Source: Serratia sp. DD3 (lineage in GTDB: Bacteria; Pseudomonadota; Gammaproteobacteria; Enterobacterales; Enterobacteriaceae). Taken from it: 57,184 bases of DNA. A program made the translations under genes and the position numbers. This document shows, piece after piece, positions 35,191 to 43,206 of the stretch (within the stretch, counting starts at the first letter, position 1; each line of letters opens with the position of its first letter). The stretch is from positions 1 through 57,184 of the forward strand of contig NZ_AYKS02000122.1 in NCBI RefSeq assembly GCF_000496755.2, in the 5' to 3' direction. The notes below the pieces were generated by a model. It searched no databases, was not told the DNA's origin, and was given only the letters and a program-made list of their open reading frames with translations.

Positions 35191-35862
35191 TTACTGGCTA
35201 GTTTGCACTTCCAGCCCGGCAGCCTTCCACTCCGGAAAGCCATCCTCTAGGCAGCGAGCAAGAAAACCACTGGTATGGAGGATTTTCATAGCGTTGAGAG
35301 AGAGGACGCAGTAAGGTCCGCGGCAATACGCCACCACCTCCTGTCCTTTAAGCAGTTCAGATAGGCGACCCTCTAGTTCTTCGGCCGGAATATTGACCGC
35401 TCCAGGCAGATGGCCAGAAGCGAACTCTTCGGGGGGACGCACATCCAGCAGAGTAATATCCCCCTCATTCAAGCGATGCAGAAGCTCTTCGTGAGAAATC
35501 GATTCCAGCCGTTCACGCTGGCTGAAAATATCAGTAACGAATGACCTGATCTCGCTATGTCGGTATTCCACATATTGCCGAATCGCCGTCAAGATATTCT
35601 GGACTGGCCCACTGCCCAAACGGTAGTAGACATTTTTCCCTTCCCGGCGTGATTGTACAATCCCCGCACGTTTGAGATGTTGAAGATGCTGAGAAGCATT
35701 GGCTATCGTAAGACCAGCGAGTTCAGCTAGCCTTTCAACCGGTCTTTCTCCCTGTGCGATATGTTCAAGCAGTAGCAGACGATGCGAGTTCCCCAAGGAA
35801 CGTGTCACTTCTGCAAATTCGTTAAGAACTTGGCGTTGACTATCGCCATCGAGTGTTGACAT
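35191..35862 (-). CDS. ArsR-family repressor fused to a rhodanese domain
   Basis: A 223-residue two-domain protein. Residues 10-95 form an ArsR winged helix (RLAELAGLTIANASQHLQHL recognition region, EGKNVYYRL wing). Residues 120-220 are a rhodanese domain (LLDVRPPEEFASGHLPGAVNIP) with active-site loop C180-RGPY-C185 and another Cys204. The DNA-binding domain has no cysteine, so any thiol, persulfide or disulfide sensing must use the rhodanese part. It sits at the edge of the antibiotic cluster, convergent with the exporter and divergent from a DUF2938 gene. A perfect dyad in its own promoter is repeated upstream of the exporter and, less exactly, the synthetase. That suggests a redox/sulfur-responsive cluster regulator; this is inference. 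Confidence 0.9.
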   Translation of the reverse strand: MSTLDGDSQRQVLNEFAEVTRSLGNSHRLLLLEHIAQGERPVERLAELAGLTIANASQHLQHLKRAGIVQSRREGKNVYYRLGSGPVQNILTAIRQYVEYRHSEIRSFVTDIFSQRERLESISHEELLHRLNEGDITLLDVRPPEEFASGHLPGAVNIPAEELEGRLSELLKGQEVVAYCRGPYCVLSLNAMKILHTSGFLARCLEDGFPEWKAAGLEVQTSQ

Positions 35863-35883
35863 ATTGTTTTCACTACCTCATCA

Positions 35884-35915
35884 TTCAATATAATAATTGA
35901 AATATATTATATCAA
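35884..35915 (-). promoter_or_regulatory. ArsR-rhodanese promoter with overlapping operator
   Basis: On the reverse strand TTGATA (35910-35915) and TATATT (35887-35892) are 17 bases apart. A perfect dyad TTCAAT-N6-ATTGAA (35884-35901) covers the -10 and part of the spacer, the expected site for autorepression. The same dyad faces the divergent DUF2938 gene. Confidence 0.7.
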
Positions 35916-36021
35916 AGGTTGAAGGAGCCCACCAGTTTACTGCTGCTGGCTTTCAATCGAGATTGTGTTACAGAACATATTACGTTTTCCACTTCCGAGG
36001 AGCGTAAAAAAGGATCGCTAA

Positions 36022-36516
36022 ATGGATGTGTTATTACGTGCAGTGCTGATTGGTATCGGGGCAACCTTGGTAATGGACCTCTGGGCATTACTGCAAAAAC
36101 GCTTTTTTAATATCCCTTCGCTCAACTATCAGTTGGTCGGGCGTTGGCTAGGGCACATGCCAAGTGGCAAGTTTTTTCACCATACAATCATGCAAACAAC
36201 ACAAGTAAGCGGAGAAAAGGCTCTGGGGTGGACTGCACACTATGCTATTGGCGTGGTCTTTTCTCTGATATTTATTTATCTCATGGGGCAAGATTGGCTT
36301 GAGCACCCCACATTTTTGGCAGCACTCATAATGGGCATTATCAGCGTAATAGCCCCTTTCTTTATTATGCAACCTGGATTTGGTTTTGGCTTGGCTGCAT
36401 CTAAGACACCGCAACCTAATATAGCGCGCCAGCGTAGTCTGATAGCACACGGTTCGTATGGTGTTGGTATATATCTAAGTGCTGTTTTGCTACAGTACTG
36501 CTGGCCTATAAGCTAA
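36022..36516 (+). CDS. DUF2938 family membrane protein
   Basis: A 164-residue membrane protein of the DUF2938 family with about four hydrophobic segments, near 5-22, 72-90, 100-120 and 142-160. Family-like segments are GIGATLVMDLWALL and GWTAHYAIGVVFSLIFIYLMG. Function is unknown. An AAGGA ribosome site precedes the ATG at 36022. It is divergent from the ArsR-rhodanese gene and shares its operator region, so it is probably under the same control. A role in sulfur-species transport or protection is possible, but only by context. Confidence 0.78.
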   Translation: MDVLLRAVLIGIGATLVMDLWALLQKRFFNIPSLNYQLVGRWLGHMPSGKFFHHTIMQTTQVSGEKALGWTAHYAIGVVFSLIFIYLMGQDWLEHPTFLAALIMGIISVIAPFFIMQPGFGFGLAASKTPQPNIARQRSLIAHGSYGVGIYLSAVLLQYCWPIS

Positions 36517-36727
36517 GAAAAGTCACTAACGCATTTTGGTAGAGGTGGTATCCTGGTCGCCCGGTCTGTTTTGGGTTAACGCTTTCGAAGCCAAGTACAT
36601 CAAGCTGTAATCCATCCACAAATACATCAACAACTCTGACTGGGTTATCCTCGGTGACAAAATCATCCAGCACTTCAGGTAGCAACGTCACCTGATGTTT
36701 GCCCTGACCTTTAATGTGGAGGGCCAT
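36506..36727 (-). pseudogene. N-terminal remnant of an IS1182-type transposase
   Basis: A 73-residue fragment. It has LLPEVLDDFVTEDNPVRVVD, then the QTGRPGYH motif that opens the DUF772 region of IS1182-family transposases, after which homology stops. The catalytic domain is missing. It marks the right side of the accessory block, just beyond the DUF2938 gene, whose last codons it overlaps. Confidence 0.7.
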
Positions 36728-37060
36728 ATAAACTCCTGTGACGTTCATTTCTATATTTCTCATTTTATTAGAAATATAAGATTGCCACACGGGTTTGTCG
36801 AGAATAGTCGATCATATAAATTCATTGATTAGACCGAAAAACGATCAGCGGTTTTTACACAGCTTGTGCCAGAAGCAGACATCTCATGGGCAATTGTTCT
36901 GCTGGTAGTCCATGGTTACTTGCTCATCTTTGGTCAGATGAGCAGGATAGCTTATCAGCAGCTAACTCCCACCTCACCATGATTACCGAGTGTTGCGCTT
37001 ATTATCTGAATTCGCGGGCAGATTACGGATTTATTTAATTTAAATATTTTTAAAGGAAGT
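36728..37060. other. Intergenic region between the island and cyaR
   Basis: About 330 bases without a convincing gene. A perfect 8-bp hairpin, GCTCATCT/AGATGAGC, lies at 36921-36942. The right boundary of the island should fall here, but I find no convincing copy of the tRNA-Asn 3' end as an attachment site. Confidence 0.5.
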
Positions 37061-37153
37061 AAAAAAGAAAAGGCCAGCCCAAGGGAGATTGGACTGGCTA
37101 AGGAGGTGGTTCCTATTATTGCTATGCAAATATTTTCGTTCTTATTTTTAAGC
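37061..37153 (-). ncRNA. cyaR: CyaR (RyeE) Hfq-dependent small RNA
   Basis: On the reverse strand, downstream of trhP (yegQ) as in E. coli, lies a segment with the exact CyaR core GGAACCACCTCCTTAGCC and AATCTCCCTT. It ends in a GC stem (GCCAGTCC with GGGCTGGC) and CTTTTCTTTTTT. The predicted transcript is about 93 nucleotides (E. coli 87). The CACCTCCTT stretch is the anti-Shine-Dalgarno region with which CyaR represses ompX, luxS and nadE in enterics. The terminal stem differs in sequence but keeps pairing. Its promoter has a -10 at 37160-37165 and a CRP-like site centred 41.5 bases upstream of the predicted start. Confidence 0.92.
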
Positions 37154-37159
37154 GTGATG

Positions 37160-37202
37160 ATAATAACCAATTCACTCTCTAATTGATGTGATCTGATTCT
37201 AA
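37160..37202 (-). promoter_or_regulatory. cyaR promoter with CRP site
   Basis: TATTAT at 37160-37165 fits a -10 for a start at 37153. A CRP-like site at 37187-37202 reads TTAGA-N6-TCACA on the reverse strand and is centred at -41.5, the class II activator position. This agrees with the known CRP dependence of CyaR. Confidence 0.75.
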
Positions 37203-37210
37203 TATTTGCT

Positions 37211-37233
37211 AAAAAACGCCCCAGTGAGGGGCG
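37211..37233 (-). terminator. Rho-independent terminator of trhP
   Basis: On the reverse strand CGCCCC-TCACT-GGGGCG followed by six T. It ends the trhP message just before the cyaR promoter. Confidence 0.85.
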
Positions 37234-37266
37234 ATAAAAAAGGATTTTTATAAAATATAAATATTA

Positions 37267-38679
37267 TCAATTAGTTATGCTATTGCTTGTCGGTAAGTTA
37301 CGGATTAGTAATGCATAATTGATGTCGACATCTTCTGGGATCGCCAAATAAACGATATGACCGTTACCGGGTGCGCTCTCGATGGCTTCGCCTTTCTTGT
37401 TTTGCATTTTATCCAGTGTGAATACGATGTTCCCGGTTGGCGTCATCATTTCCACACTGTCACCGAGCAAGAATTTATTTTTCACATCGACTTCAGCCCA
37501 ACCATCACGGCGGACACCGGTAAATTCCCCAACAAATTGCTGACGCTCAGAAATCGAAGCACCATAATCATAATTTTGGTGGCTGTCATGGGTATGGCGG
37601 CGCAGGAATCCCTCGGTATAGCCACGGTGTGCTAGCCCTTCCAGCGTGGTGAGTAGGCTGGGGTCAAACGGTTTGCCCGCAGCGGCATCATCAATAGCAC
37701 GGCGATAAACCTGCGCGGTACGGGCACAGTAGTAGAAGGATTTGGTGCGGCCTTCTATTTTCAGTGAATGTACCCCTAACTGGGTGAGGCGCTCCACATG
37801 CTGAATGGCACGCAAATCTTTTGAATTCATGATATAGGTGCCGTGTTCATCCTCAAATGCACTCATATACTCGCCGGGTTTTTGTACCTCAGACAGCATA
37901 AATAGCTTATCCGTGGGGGCGCCAACCCCCAGAGTGGGTTCAACTTGTTGTACCGCAATAGGTTCATGCAGATGCACAATATTGCCGCTATCGTCTTCTT
38001 TACCCTCTTCGGTCTTGTACTGCCAACGGCAGGCATTGGTACAGGTGCCCTGATTAGGGTCACGTTTGTTGATATAGCCAGAAAGCAGGCAGCGGCCCGA
38101 ATAGGCCATACATAATGCGCCATGGACAAAAATTTCAAGTTCCATTTCCGGCACTTGGCTGCGGATCTCGGCAATCTCATCCAGTGATAATTCCCGCGAT
38201 AGGATAACGCGCGTTAACCCCATCTGTTGCCAGAATTTTACCGTAGCCCAGTTGACGGCATTTGCCTGTACTGAGAGATGGATGTCCACTTGTGGGAAGG
38301 CTTCACGCACCATCATGATCAAACCCGGGTCAGACATGATCAGCGCATCTGGCCCCATTGCAATCACCGGTTTTAGGTCGCGCAGGAAGGTTTTCAGTTT
38401 GGCATTATGTGGGGCGATATTCACCACCACATAGAATTTTTTACCCAGCGCATGGGCTTCATTAATGCCTTGTGCCAGGTTCTCGTGGTTAAATTCGTTA
38501 TTACGCACTCGCAGGCTGTAGCGTGGCTGGCCAGCATAGACGGCATCAGCACCGTAGGCAAAAGCGTAGCGCATGTTTTTCAGCGTTCCCGCTGGAGAGA
38601 GCAGTTCAGGTGTAAACGACCCAGGTATAAACGATTCAGGTGTGGACAATTCAGGTGTGGACGATTCAGGTGTGGACAT
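37267..38679 (-). CDS. trhP: tRNA uridine 34 hydroxylation protein TrhP (YegQ), peptidase U32 family
   Basis: A 470-residue U32-family protein that hydroxylates uridine 34 in tRNA as part of 5-hydroxyuridine (cmo5U) formation. Diagnostic segments are FTPELLSPAGTLKNMRYAFA, the U32 signature EIFVHGALCMAYSGRC with LSGYINKRDPNQG, and CTNACRW with conserved cysteines. The core aligns with E. coli YegQ from residue 23. Residues 1-22 are an unusual extension of STPES-like pentapeptides encoded by a 15-bp tandem repeat. No alternative start lies next to the conserved core, so the ATG at 38679 is used. It is followed by cyaR and separated from yegP by an ERIC-like repeat. Confidence 0.93.
   Translation of the reverse strand: MSTPESSTPELSTPESFIPGSFTPELLSPAGTLKNMRYAFAYGADAVYAGQPRYSLRVRNNEFNHENLAQGINEAHALGKKFYVVVNIAPHNAKLKTFLRDLKPVIAMGPDALIMSDPGLIMMVREAFPQVDIHLSVQANAVNWATVKFWQQMGLTRVILSRELSLDEIAEIRSQVPEMELEIFVHGALCMAYSGRCLLSGYINKRDPNQGTCTNACRWQYKTEEGKEDDSGNIVHLHEPIAVQQVEPTLGVGAPTDKLFMLSEVQKPGEYMSAFEDEHGTYIMNSKDLRAIQHVERLTQLGVHSLKIEGRTKSFYYCARTAQVYRRAIDDAAAGKPFDPSLLTTLEGLAHRGYTEGFLRRHTHDSHQNYDYGASISERQQFVGEFTGVRRDGWAEVDVKNKFLLGDSVEMMTPTGNIVFTLDKMQNKKGEAIESAPGNGHIVYLAIPEDVDINYALLIRNLPTSNSITN
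38605..38679 (-). repeat. 15-bp tandem repeat at the 5' end of trhP
   Basis: About five copies of a 15-base unit (forward-strand form GATTCAGGTGTGGAC), the last three nearly identical. They encode STPES-type pentapeptides. The unit is a multiple of three, so slippage changes length, not frame. Confidence 0.85.
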
Positions 38680-38800
38680 AGTAATGGTTCTCGGTCTGAT
38701 TTCAGGTCAGCACTGCACCACCGGGTGGTGCAGCAAAAGCAGGGGATTGTAGCGGCACTCTGGTAAGAAATCAGCAACTACCGGCAATAATTCCGCGAGA

Positions 38801-38908
38801 TACTCAAAATAATTCAGGTGGTTTGTAGTGCCCCGCTAGGGGGGAGGCTCAGGAATAGCCGAGTATTTAGACGTAGCCAACACCACAGCCGCTTGAAGAA
38901 TAAAGCGG
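38801..38908 (+). repeat. Degenerate ERIC-like element
   Basis: The left arm AATAATTCAGGTGGTTTGTAG and the right arm AGCCAACACCACAGCCGCTT resemble the arms of the ERIC copy at 12837-12963. The centre has diverged and is shortened. It lies upstream of trhP and downstream of yegP. Confidence 0.55.
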
Positions 38909-38961
38909 ATATCGCTGCTATGCAGTTCACTCGCGTTCATGGTGCATGAACGGCATAAGAC

Positions 38962-39300
38962 TTAAATACTTAAATCGTATACTTCGCTGGAAGGGCCATA
39001 AAGCACCGCAGATTGAAGCGCGTCTTGTATTGCAAGTTCAGAACTGTACATCGGGCTGGTACCAATCACCTGCTGATTTTGGGCTTTTAATACAAAATAG
39101 GGTTTGTTGTCGTTACTGATTTTTATTTCGAACTGGGCTTTAAGAGGGGAGTTGGTCTGCACCGAAACAATGCCATTTTCTGCGGATGCTTTGCTGGCAT
39201 ACCTTTCACTGGAAAGAATAACCTCACCATTACTGGCTTTAAGCACAAAGTGATACTGCCCGTTACTGGATTTCTTAAGTTCATAGCGACCGTTTGCCAT
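38962..39300 (-). CDS. yegP: DUF1508 protein YegP
   Basis: A 112-residue protein with two DUF1508 repeats. Each has a FVLKA(S/Q)NGxxI-type strand followed by a Y(A/S)S segment (QYHFVLKASNGEVIL and PYFVLKAQNQQVIG). It matches E. coli YegP, of unknown function. The ATG at 39300 follows a GGAGAAGGAAG purine run; the longer frame to 39351 lacks support. As in E. coli it lies between trhP and the baeSR-mdt genes, though here on the same strand as both. Confidence 0.9.
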   Translation of the reverse strand: MANGRYELKKSSNGQYHFVLKASNGEVILSSERYASKASAENGIVSVQTNSPLKAQFEIKISNDNKPYFVLKAQNQQVIGTSPMYSSELAIQDALQSAVLYGPSSEVYDLSI

Positions 39301-39525
39301 CTTCCTTCTCCTGCTGGTTGCAACAAAACAAGTGAAAGTAAGTGTAGTCAATCGACTGAAAAGGAGCGTTGCATCACAATGGTAATGTGTTACAGCGCAC
39401 AGAAATAAAAAATTATCTGTTAACCCGCGCCCATTCTAGTGAATTATTTGGCACCAGCAAGTGGAACCAAGATGAGCATCTACGGCTGGGGGCTTGAAGA
39501 TAAAGCCAGGGCATGTCATTAGCCA

Positions 39526-40233
39526 TCATGATAGGCTGCACGGTTCCGCTTCCCAACGGTAGCCCATACCGTATACCGAACGGATAAAGGCTTTCTCACT
39601 GTCGATCTGTTCCAGCTTGCGGCGCAGGTTTTTGATATGGCTGTCGGTGGTGCGGTCAGTAACCACACGGTAATCATCGTACAGATTGTTTAGCAACTGC
39701 TCGCGTGAAAATACTTTGCCGGGGTGGCAAGCCAAGGTTTTTAGCAAGCGGAATTCTACCGGGGTCAGATCCAGGATATGCCCCTGATAACTGGCCTGAA
39801 AACGGGTTTCATCAATATGTAGCAGGGCGTCAGCTTCTGGAGGGGCCAATGGTCGGTGGCAGCGGCGCAAAATGGTTTTCACCCGGGCAACCACTTCACG
39901 GGGGCTGTAGGGTTTGCAGATATAGTCATCCGCTCCGATCTCCAGCCCCAGCAGGCGATCAATCTCTTCAATTTTGGCCGTCACCATAACCACTGGAATA
40001 TCAGTAAAACGGCGTAACTCGCGGCAGATAGTTAAGCCATCACAACCCGGGAGCATTAAATCCAACAAGATGAGGGCGGGGGGATGTTGATGCACAGCGG
40101 GCACCACTTCACTGCCATGGGTCAGCCAGCAGGTGTCATAGCCAGCGGCTTGCAGATAATCCACCAGTAATTGACCCAGTTTGGGTTCATCTTCCACAAT
40201 CATGATCTGCTGTGGCAGCGTTGTGTTTTCCAT
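39526..40233 (-). CDS. baeR: Envelope-stress response regulator BaeR
   Basis: A 235-residue OmpR/PhoB-type regulator. The receiver domain has Asp58 ([13 protein letters not shown]) and the C-terminus is a winged helix ([26 protein letters not shown]). It is phosphorylated by BaeS in response to envelope-damaging compounds (indole, flavonoids, metals in E. coli) and activates mdtABCD. It is the last gene of the operon, 12 bases after baeS. Confidence 0.95.
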   Translation of the reverse strand: MENTTLPQQIMIVEDEPKLGQLLVDYLQAAGYDTCWLTHGSEVVPAVHQHPPALILLDLMLPGCDGLTICRELRRFTDIPVVMVTAKIEEIDRLLGLEIGADDYICKPYSPREVVARVKTILRRCHRPLAPPEADALLHIDETRFQASYQGHILDLTPVEFRLLKTLACHPGKVFSREQLLNNLYDDYRVVTDRTTDSHIKNLRRKLEQIDSEKAFIRSVYGMGYRWEAEPCSLS

Positions 40234-40245
40234 TCGGATACCTTG

Positions 40246-41616
40246 TTATTCACCGGTATAGGGAAGGTCTACTGTAATGCCCACACCACCGAAAGGCGAG
40301 TGTTGTGCATTTATCTTTCCCCCGTGGGCTTCGACAATATTCTGGCAAATGGCGAGTCCTAACCCAGAACCGCCACTGGCACGGTTACGGGATCCTTCCG
40401 CGCGGTAAAAACGTTCAAAGATACGCGCCAGTTGTTGATCTCTCATCCCTGGTGCGCTGTCTTGCCAAGACATCCGTACCCATCCTGGCAAGCATTCAAT
40501 GGTGATCTCCAGTTTGCCGCCCGCATCGGTATAGCGCAGGCTATTTTCCAGCAAGTTGTTGAATAACTGATTAAGGCGGTCTGGATCACCAAACAGCGGG
40601 GCCTCGGTGGGCAGATGGGTGATGATTTGCAACTGTTTGGCCTGAAAGCGTTCACGGAAGGCCGCCACGGCGATTTGCACCAAATGCACACCGTCGACGG
40701 GTAATTTACGGTAGGCAAGGGCACCGCGATCGGAAAGAGAAAGCTGGTATAGGTCATCCACCAGTTTGGTTAGCGTGGATACCTCTGCTTGCAGTGAGCT
40801 TAGTGACGCGGGGGTTGGCTGGCGAACACCATCCTGTAATGCTTCCAGTTCCCCACGCAGCACCGCTAATGGGGTGCGTAACTCATGGGAGATATCGGCC
40901 ATAAATTCCCGCCGCATTTTTTCGTTATTCTCTAATGAGATGGCCAGCTGGTTGAAGTCTTGTGCCAAGCGGCCTAATTCGTCCTGGCTGTTTACGGTGA
41001 CGCGGGTGCTGAAATCACCTGCAGCCAATTGGTGTGTTCCCGACACCAACCGTTTGACGGGAGCCAACAAGCCACGAGACATCAACCAGGTCACTGCTGC
41101 AGCCAGCAAGGTCGAGAGCCCAACGATAAGCCAACTGGTGCGCTGCTGTTGACGATCAAAGTTGATATCTGCATCGCGCGTCATCCGTTCGATGGGCGTG
41201 GCGATGACCCAACCGACGATCTGATCGTTGTAACGGATCGGGTAACGGGGGCTATCTTTGGGAATCTGCCCTGAGTGACCGATTAAGCGCTGATACTGAC
41301 TATCCACGACCCAGAACTGAGTTCGCCAACCTTGTGGTGGCAGGTTGCTACTGTTGTCACTATTTTGCTGAAACGCGCGCATAATCTGGTATACCGATTG
41401 ATCTTTATTGCGCAGGAATGCCCAACTACCGTGGAGGTGATATTGATCTTCCAGGGCGTAACTGAGCAGGGTCAGGCGTTGTTCATTTCCGCGCTTGATG
41501 TAGTCGATAAAACCACGTTCAAAGCTGATACGAACGCCCCAATGCATGGTGATCAACACCAACATACAGGTGGCTAAGATCCCCATAAACAGCTTTCCGG
41601 TGATGCCAATTTTCAT
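40246..41616 (-). CDS. baeS: Envelope-stress sensor kinase BaeS
   Basis: A 456-residue inner-membrane histidine kinase (E. coli 467). It has a first membrane segment near 10-30, a periplasmic domain to about 160, a second segment ([18 protein letters not shown]) and a HAMP domain. The phospho-accepting His244 is in [10 protein letters not shown]. The ATP-binding domain has [14 protein letters not shown] and [19 protein letters not shown]. Its start overlaps mdtD by four bases. Confidence 0.95.
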   Translation of the reverse strand: MKIGITGKLFMGILATCMLVLITMHWGVRISFERGFIDYIKRGNEQRLTLLSYALEDQYHLHGSWAFLRNKDQSVYQIMRAFQQNSDNSSNLPPQGWRTQFWVVDSQYQRLIGHSGQIPKDSPRYPIRYNDQIVGWVIATPIERMTRDADINFDRQQQRTSWLIVGLSTLLAAAVTWLMSRGLLAPVKRLVSGTHQLAAGDFSTRVTVNSQDELGRLAQDFNQLAISLENNEKMRREFMADISHELRTPLAVLRGELEALQDGVRQPTPASLSSLQAEVSTLTKLVDDLYQLSLSDRGALAYRKLPVDGVHLVQIAVAAFRERFQAKQLQIITHLPTEAPLFGDPDRLNQLFNNLLENSLRYTDAGGKLEITIECLPGWVRMSWQDSAPGMRDQQLARIFERFYRAEGSRNRASGGSGLGLAICQNIVEAHGGKINAQHSPFGGVGITVDLPYTGE

Positions 41617-43031
41617 GGTGTCCTCGTTGAGCGGCTGTTCAACTGGCGGTTAACGGTGGTATCGGCGGGTACCCGGGCGAAAGCCAGTGCGGCCAGCGCT
41701 ATAATCAGTGCCATACAACCATAGCTATAAATAAAGGCTTGGTGGATTTCGGGACTGTTGGCAACCACCTGGTGGTGAGCAAAGCTGCCCACCAGAATAC
41801 CTGAAATACTGACGCCCAGGCTCATGGAGAGTTGCATCACCATGGACAGCAGGCTATTGCCACTGCTGGCCAGGCGATTGGGCAGATCTTTCAGAGTCAG
41901 GGTATTCATGGCAGAGAAACGCAGGGCGCTGACCATCCCTTGGCAGAATAGAAACACCGGTAGCAGATAAAACCAGCCAAGCATGGCGATTAACGGCAAA
42001 CACAAGGTGATGAAGGCCAGCATTAGGGTGGTGGCGATCAGCACATGACGATAACCCAAACGGTTGACGACCCGCACCACAATCCGCTTCATCCCCATAC
42101 TGCCGATAATCATCGGGATCATCATCAGCCCAGCATGAAAAGGTGAGAACCCCATACCGACCTGGAGAAACAGTGGGGTCATAAAGGGTATCATCCCGCT
42201 GCCAATACGTGCTAACAGGCTACTGTTCAGACCGATTCGATAGGTGGGTGTTTTAAACAGCCGCAGCGGAAACAGCGCCCGACTGTTGCCTTTAGCATGC
42301 CACCAGTAGCTCATCAAGGCGACACAACCGCCCACAACCAACATGGCGATAGTGGTGAGGGAAAGCCCCATGCCTTTGTGACCATCAAGCGCTAGCGTCA
42401 GGGTAGACATACCGAACGCCAACATCATAAAACCACCAATATCAAAACGGCGAGTTTTCATGCGGTAGTTAGGCATAAATAACAGGGTCGCGATGGCCCC
42501 AATGATGCCAACCGGAATGTTGATGAGAAATATCCAGTGCCAACTGGCATATTGCACTAAAAATCCCCCCAGCGTCGGGCCCATTAACGGCCCAATCTGC
42601 CCGGGGATAGTGACGAAGGTCATCGCCGCCATATACTGATCCCGGGGGACAATTTTCATCACGGTCAACCGGCCAACGGGCACCATCATCGCACCGCCGA
42701 TACCTTGTATGACCCGGAACATCACCAGTTCATTCAACGTTTCTGCACGGGCACAGAATAATGAACCCAAGGTGAAGAGGATAATCGCGCTGAACAACAC
42801 CCATTTGACGCCTACTCTATCTGCCAGCCAACCGCTGGCTGGCAACATCACCGCGACGGTTAGCACATAGGAAACCACCACCGATTGCATGCGCAATGGG
42901 TTTTCCCCCAGGCTGGCGGCCATAGAGGGCAGTGCGGTATTGACGATGGTGGTATCCAGCGCCTGCATAAAGAAGCCGAATGCCACAATCCATAGTTGCC
43001 ATTTTACTGATGTAGGTTGTTTGGTGTTCAT
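41613..43031 (-). CDS. mdtD: MFS transporter MdtD
   Basis: A 472-residue, 14-segment DHA2-family transporter matching MdtD (E. coli 471). It begins [25 protein letters not shown] and contains [12 protein letters not shown] and [17 protein letters not shown]. In E. coli it is the fourth gene of mdtABCD; drug export by MdtD is not needed for the tripartite pump, and iron-citrate export has been proposed. Here an ERIC element lies between it and mdtC, while its end overlaps baeS by four bases. Confidence 0.93.
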   Translation of the reverse strand: MNTKQPTSVKWQLWIVAFGFFMQALDTTIVNTALPSMAASLGENPLRMQSVVVSYVLTVAVMLPASGWLADRVGVKWVLFSAIILFTLGSLFCARAETLNELVMFRVIQGIGGAMMVPVGRLTVMKIVPRDQYMAAMTFVTIPGQIGPLMGPTLGGFLVQYASWHWIFLINIPVGIIGAIATLLFMPNYRMKTRRFDIGGFMMLAFGMSTLTLALDGHKGMGLSLTTIAMLVVGGCVALMSYWWHAKGNSRALFPLRLFKTPTYRIGLNSSLLARIGSGMIPFMTPLFLQVGMGFSPFHAGLMMIPMIIGSMGMKRIVVRVVNRLGYRHVLIATTLMLAFITLCLPLIAMLGWFYLLPVFLFCQGMVSALRFSAMNTLTLKDLPNRLASSGNSLLSMVMQLSMSLGVSISGILVGSFAHHQVVANSPEIHQAFIYSYGCMALIIALAALAFARVPADTTVNRQLNSRSTRTP

Positions 43032-43036
43032 CTCAA

Positions 43037-43161
43037 TGCTCGTCGTATTTCAAACCGCTGCGTTGTTGGCTGCACGAGCGCGCCCCAGTCACATAGTGGA
43101 CTATGCTCCTGGGGTCTTACTCGTTTGCCGCCTAGCCGCAACTTGAAATTCATAGAGCAAT
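43037..43161 (-). repeat. ERIC element inside the mdt operon
   Basis: The central GCGCCCCAGTCACATAG and CTATGCTCCTGGGG dyad, with flanking GTTGTTGGCTGC and TTGCCGCC arms, identifies ERIC. It fills most of the 175-base gap between mdtC and mdtD, ending just before the mdtD start. Confidence 0.85.
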
Positions 43162-43206
43162 ACTCGTTGTCTTTCATCTTGCTGCTGTCTATTAGGCAAC
43201 CGCTGG

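Noticed and set aside
21098..36727. A yersiniabactin-type high-pathogenicity island, because of tRNA-Asn, a P4-type integrase and a Cy-A(Cys) synthetase
   Set aside because: No salicylate, HMWP1/HMWP2-size, YbtU-like reductase or siderophore receptor genes are present. The synthetase is one 1124-residue module with GMC, acyl-CoA dehydrogenase, globin and flavoprotein partners, which fits dithiolopyrrolone, not yersiniabactin.
36921..36942. Right attachment site of the island, because GGTCAGATGAGCAGG resembles the tRNA-Asn 3' end
   Set aside because: The match is only partial and is explained by a perfect hairpin (GCTCATCT/AGATGAGC).
36955..37170. Small reverse-strand protein gene
   Set aside because: It lies over the CyaR RNA, its promoter and terminator; the conserved bases follow RNA, not codon, structure.
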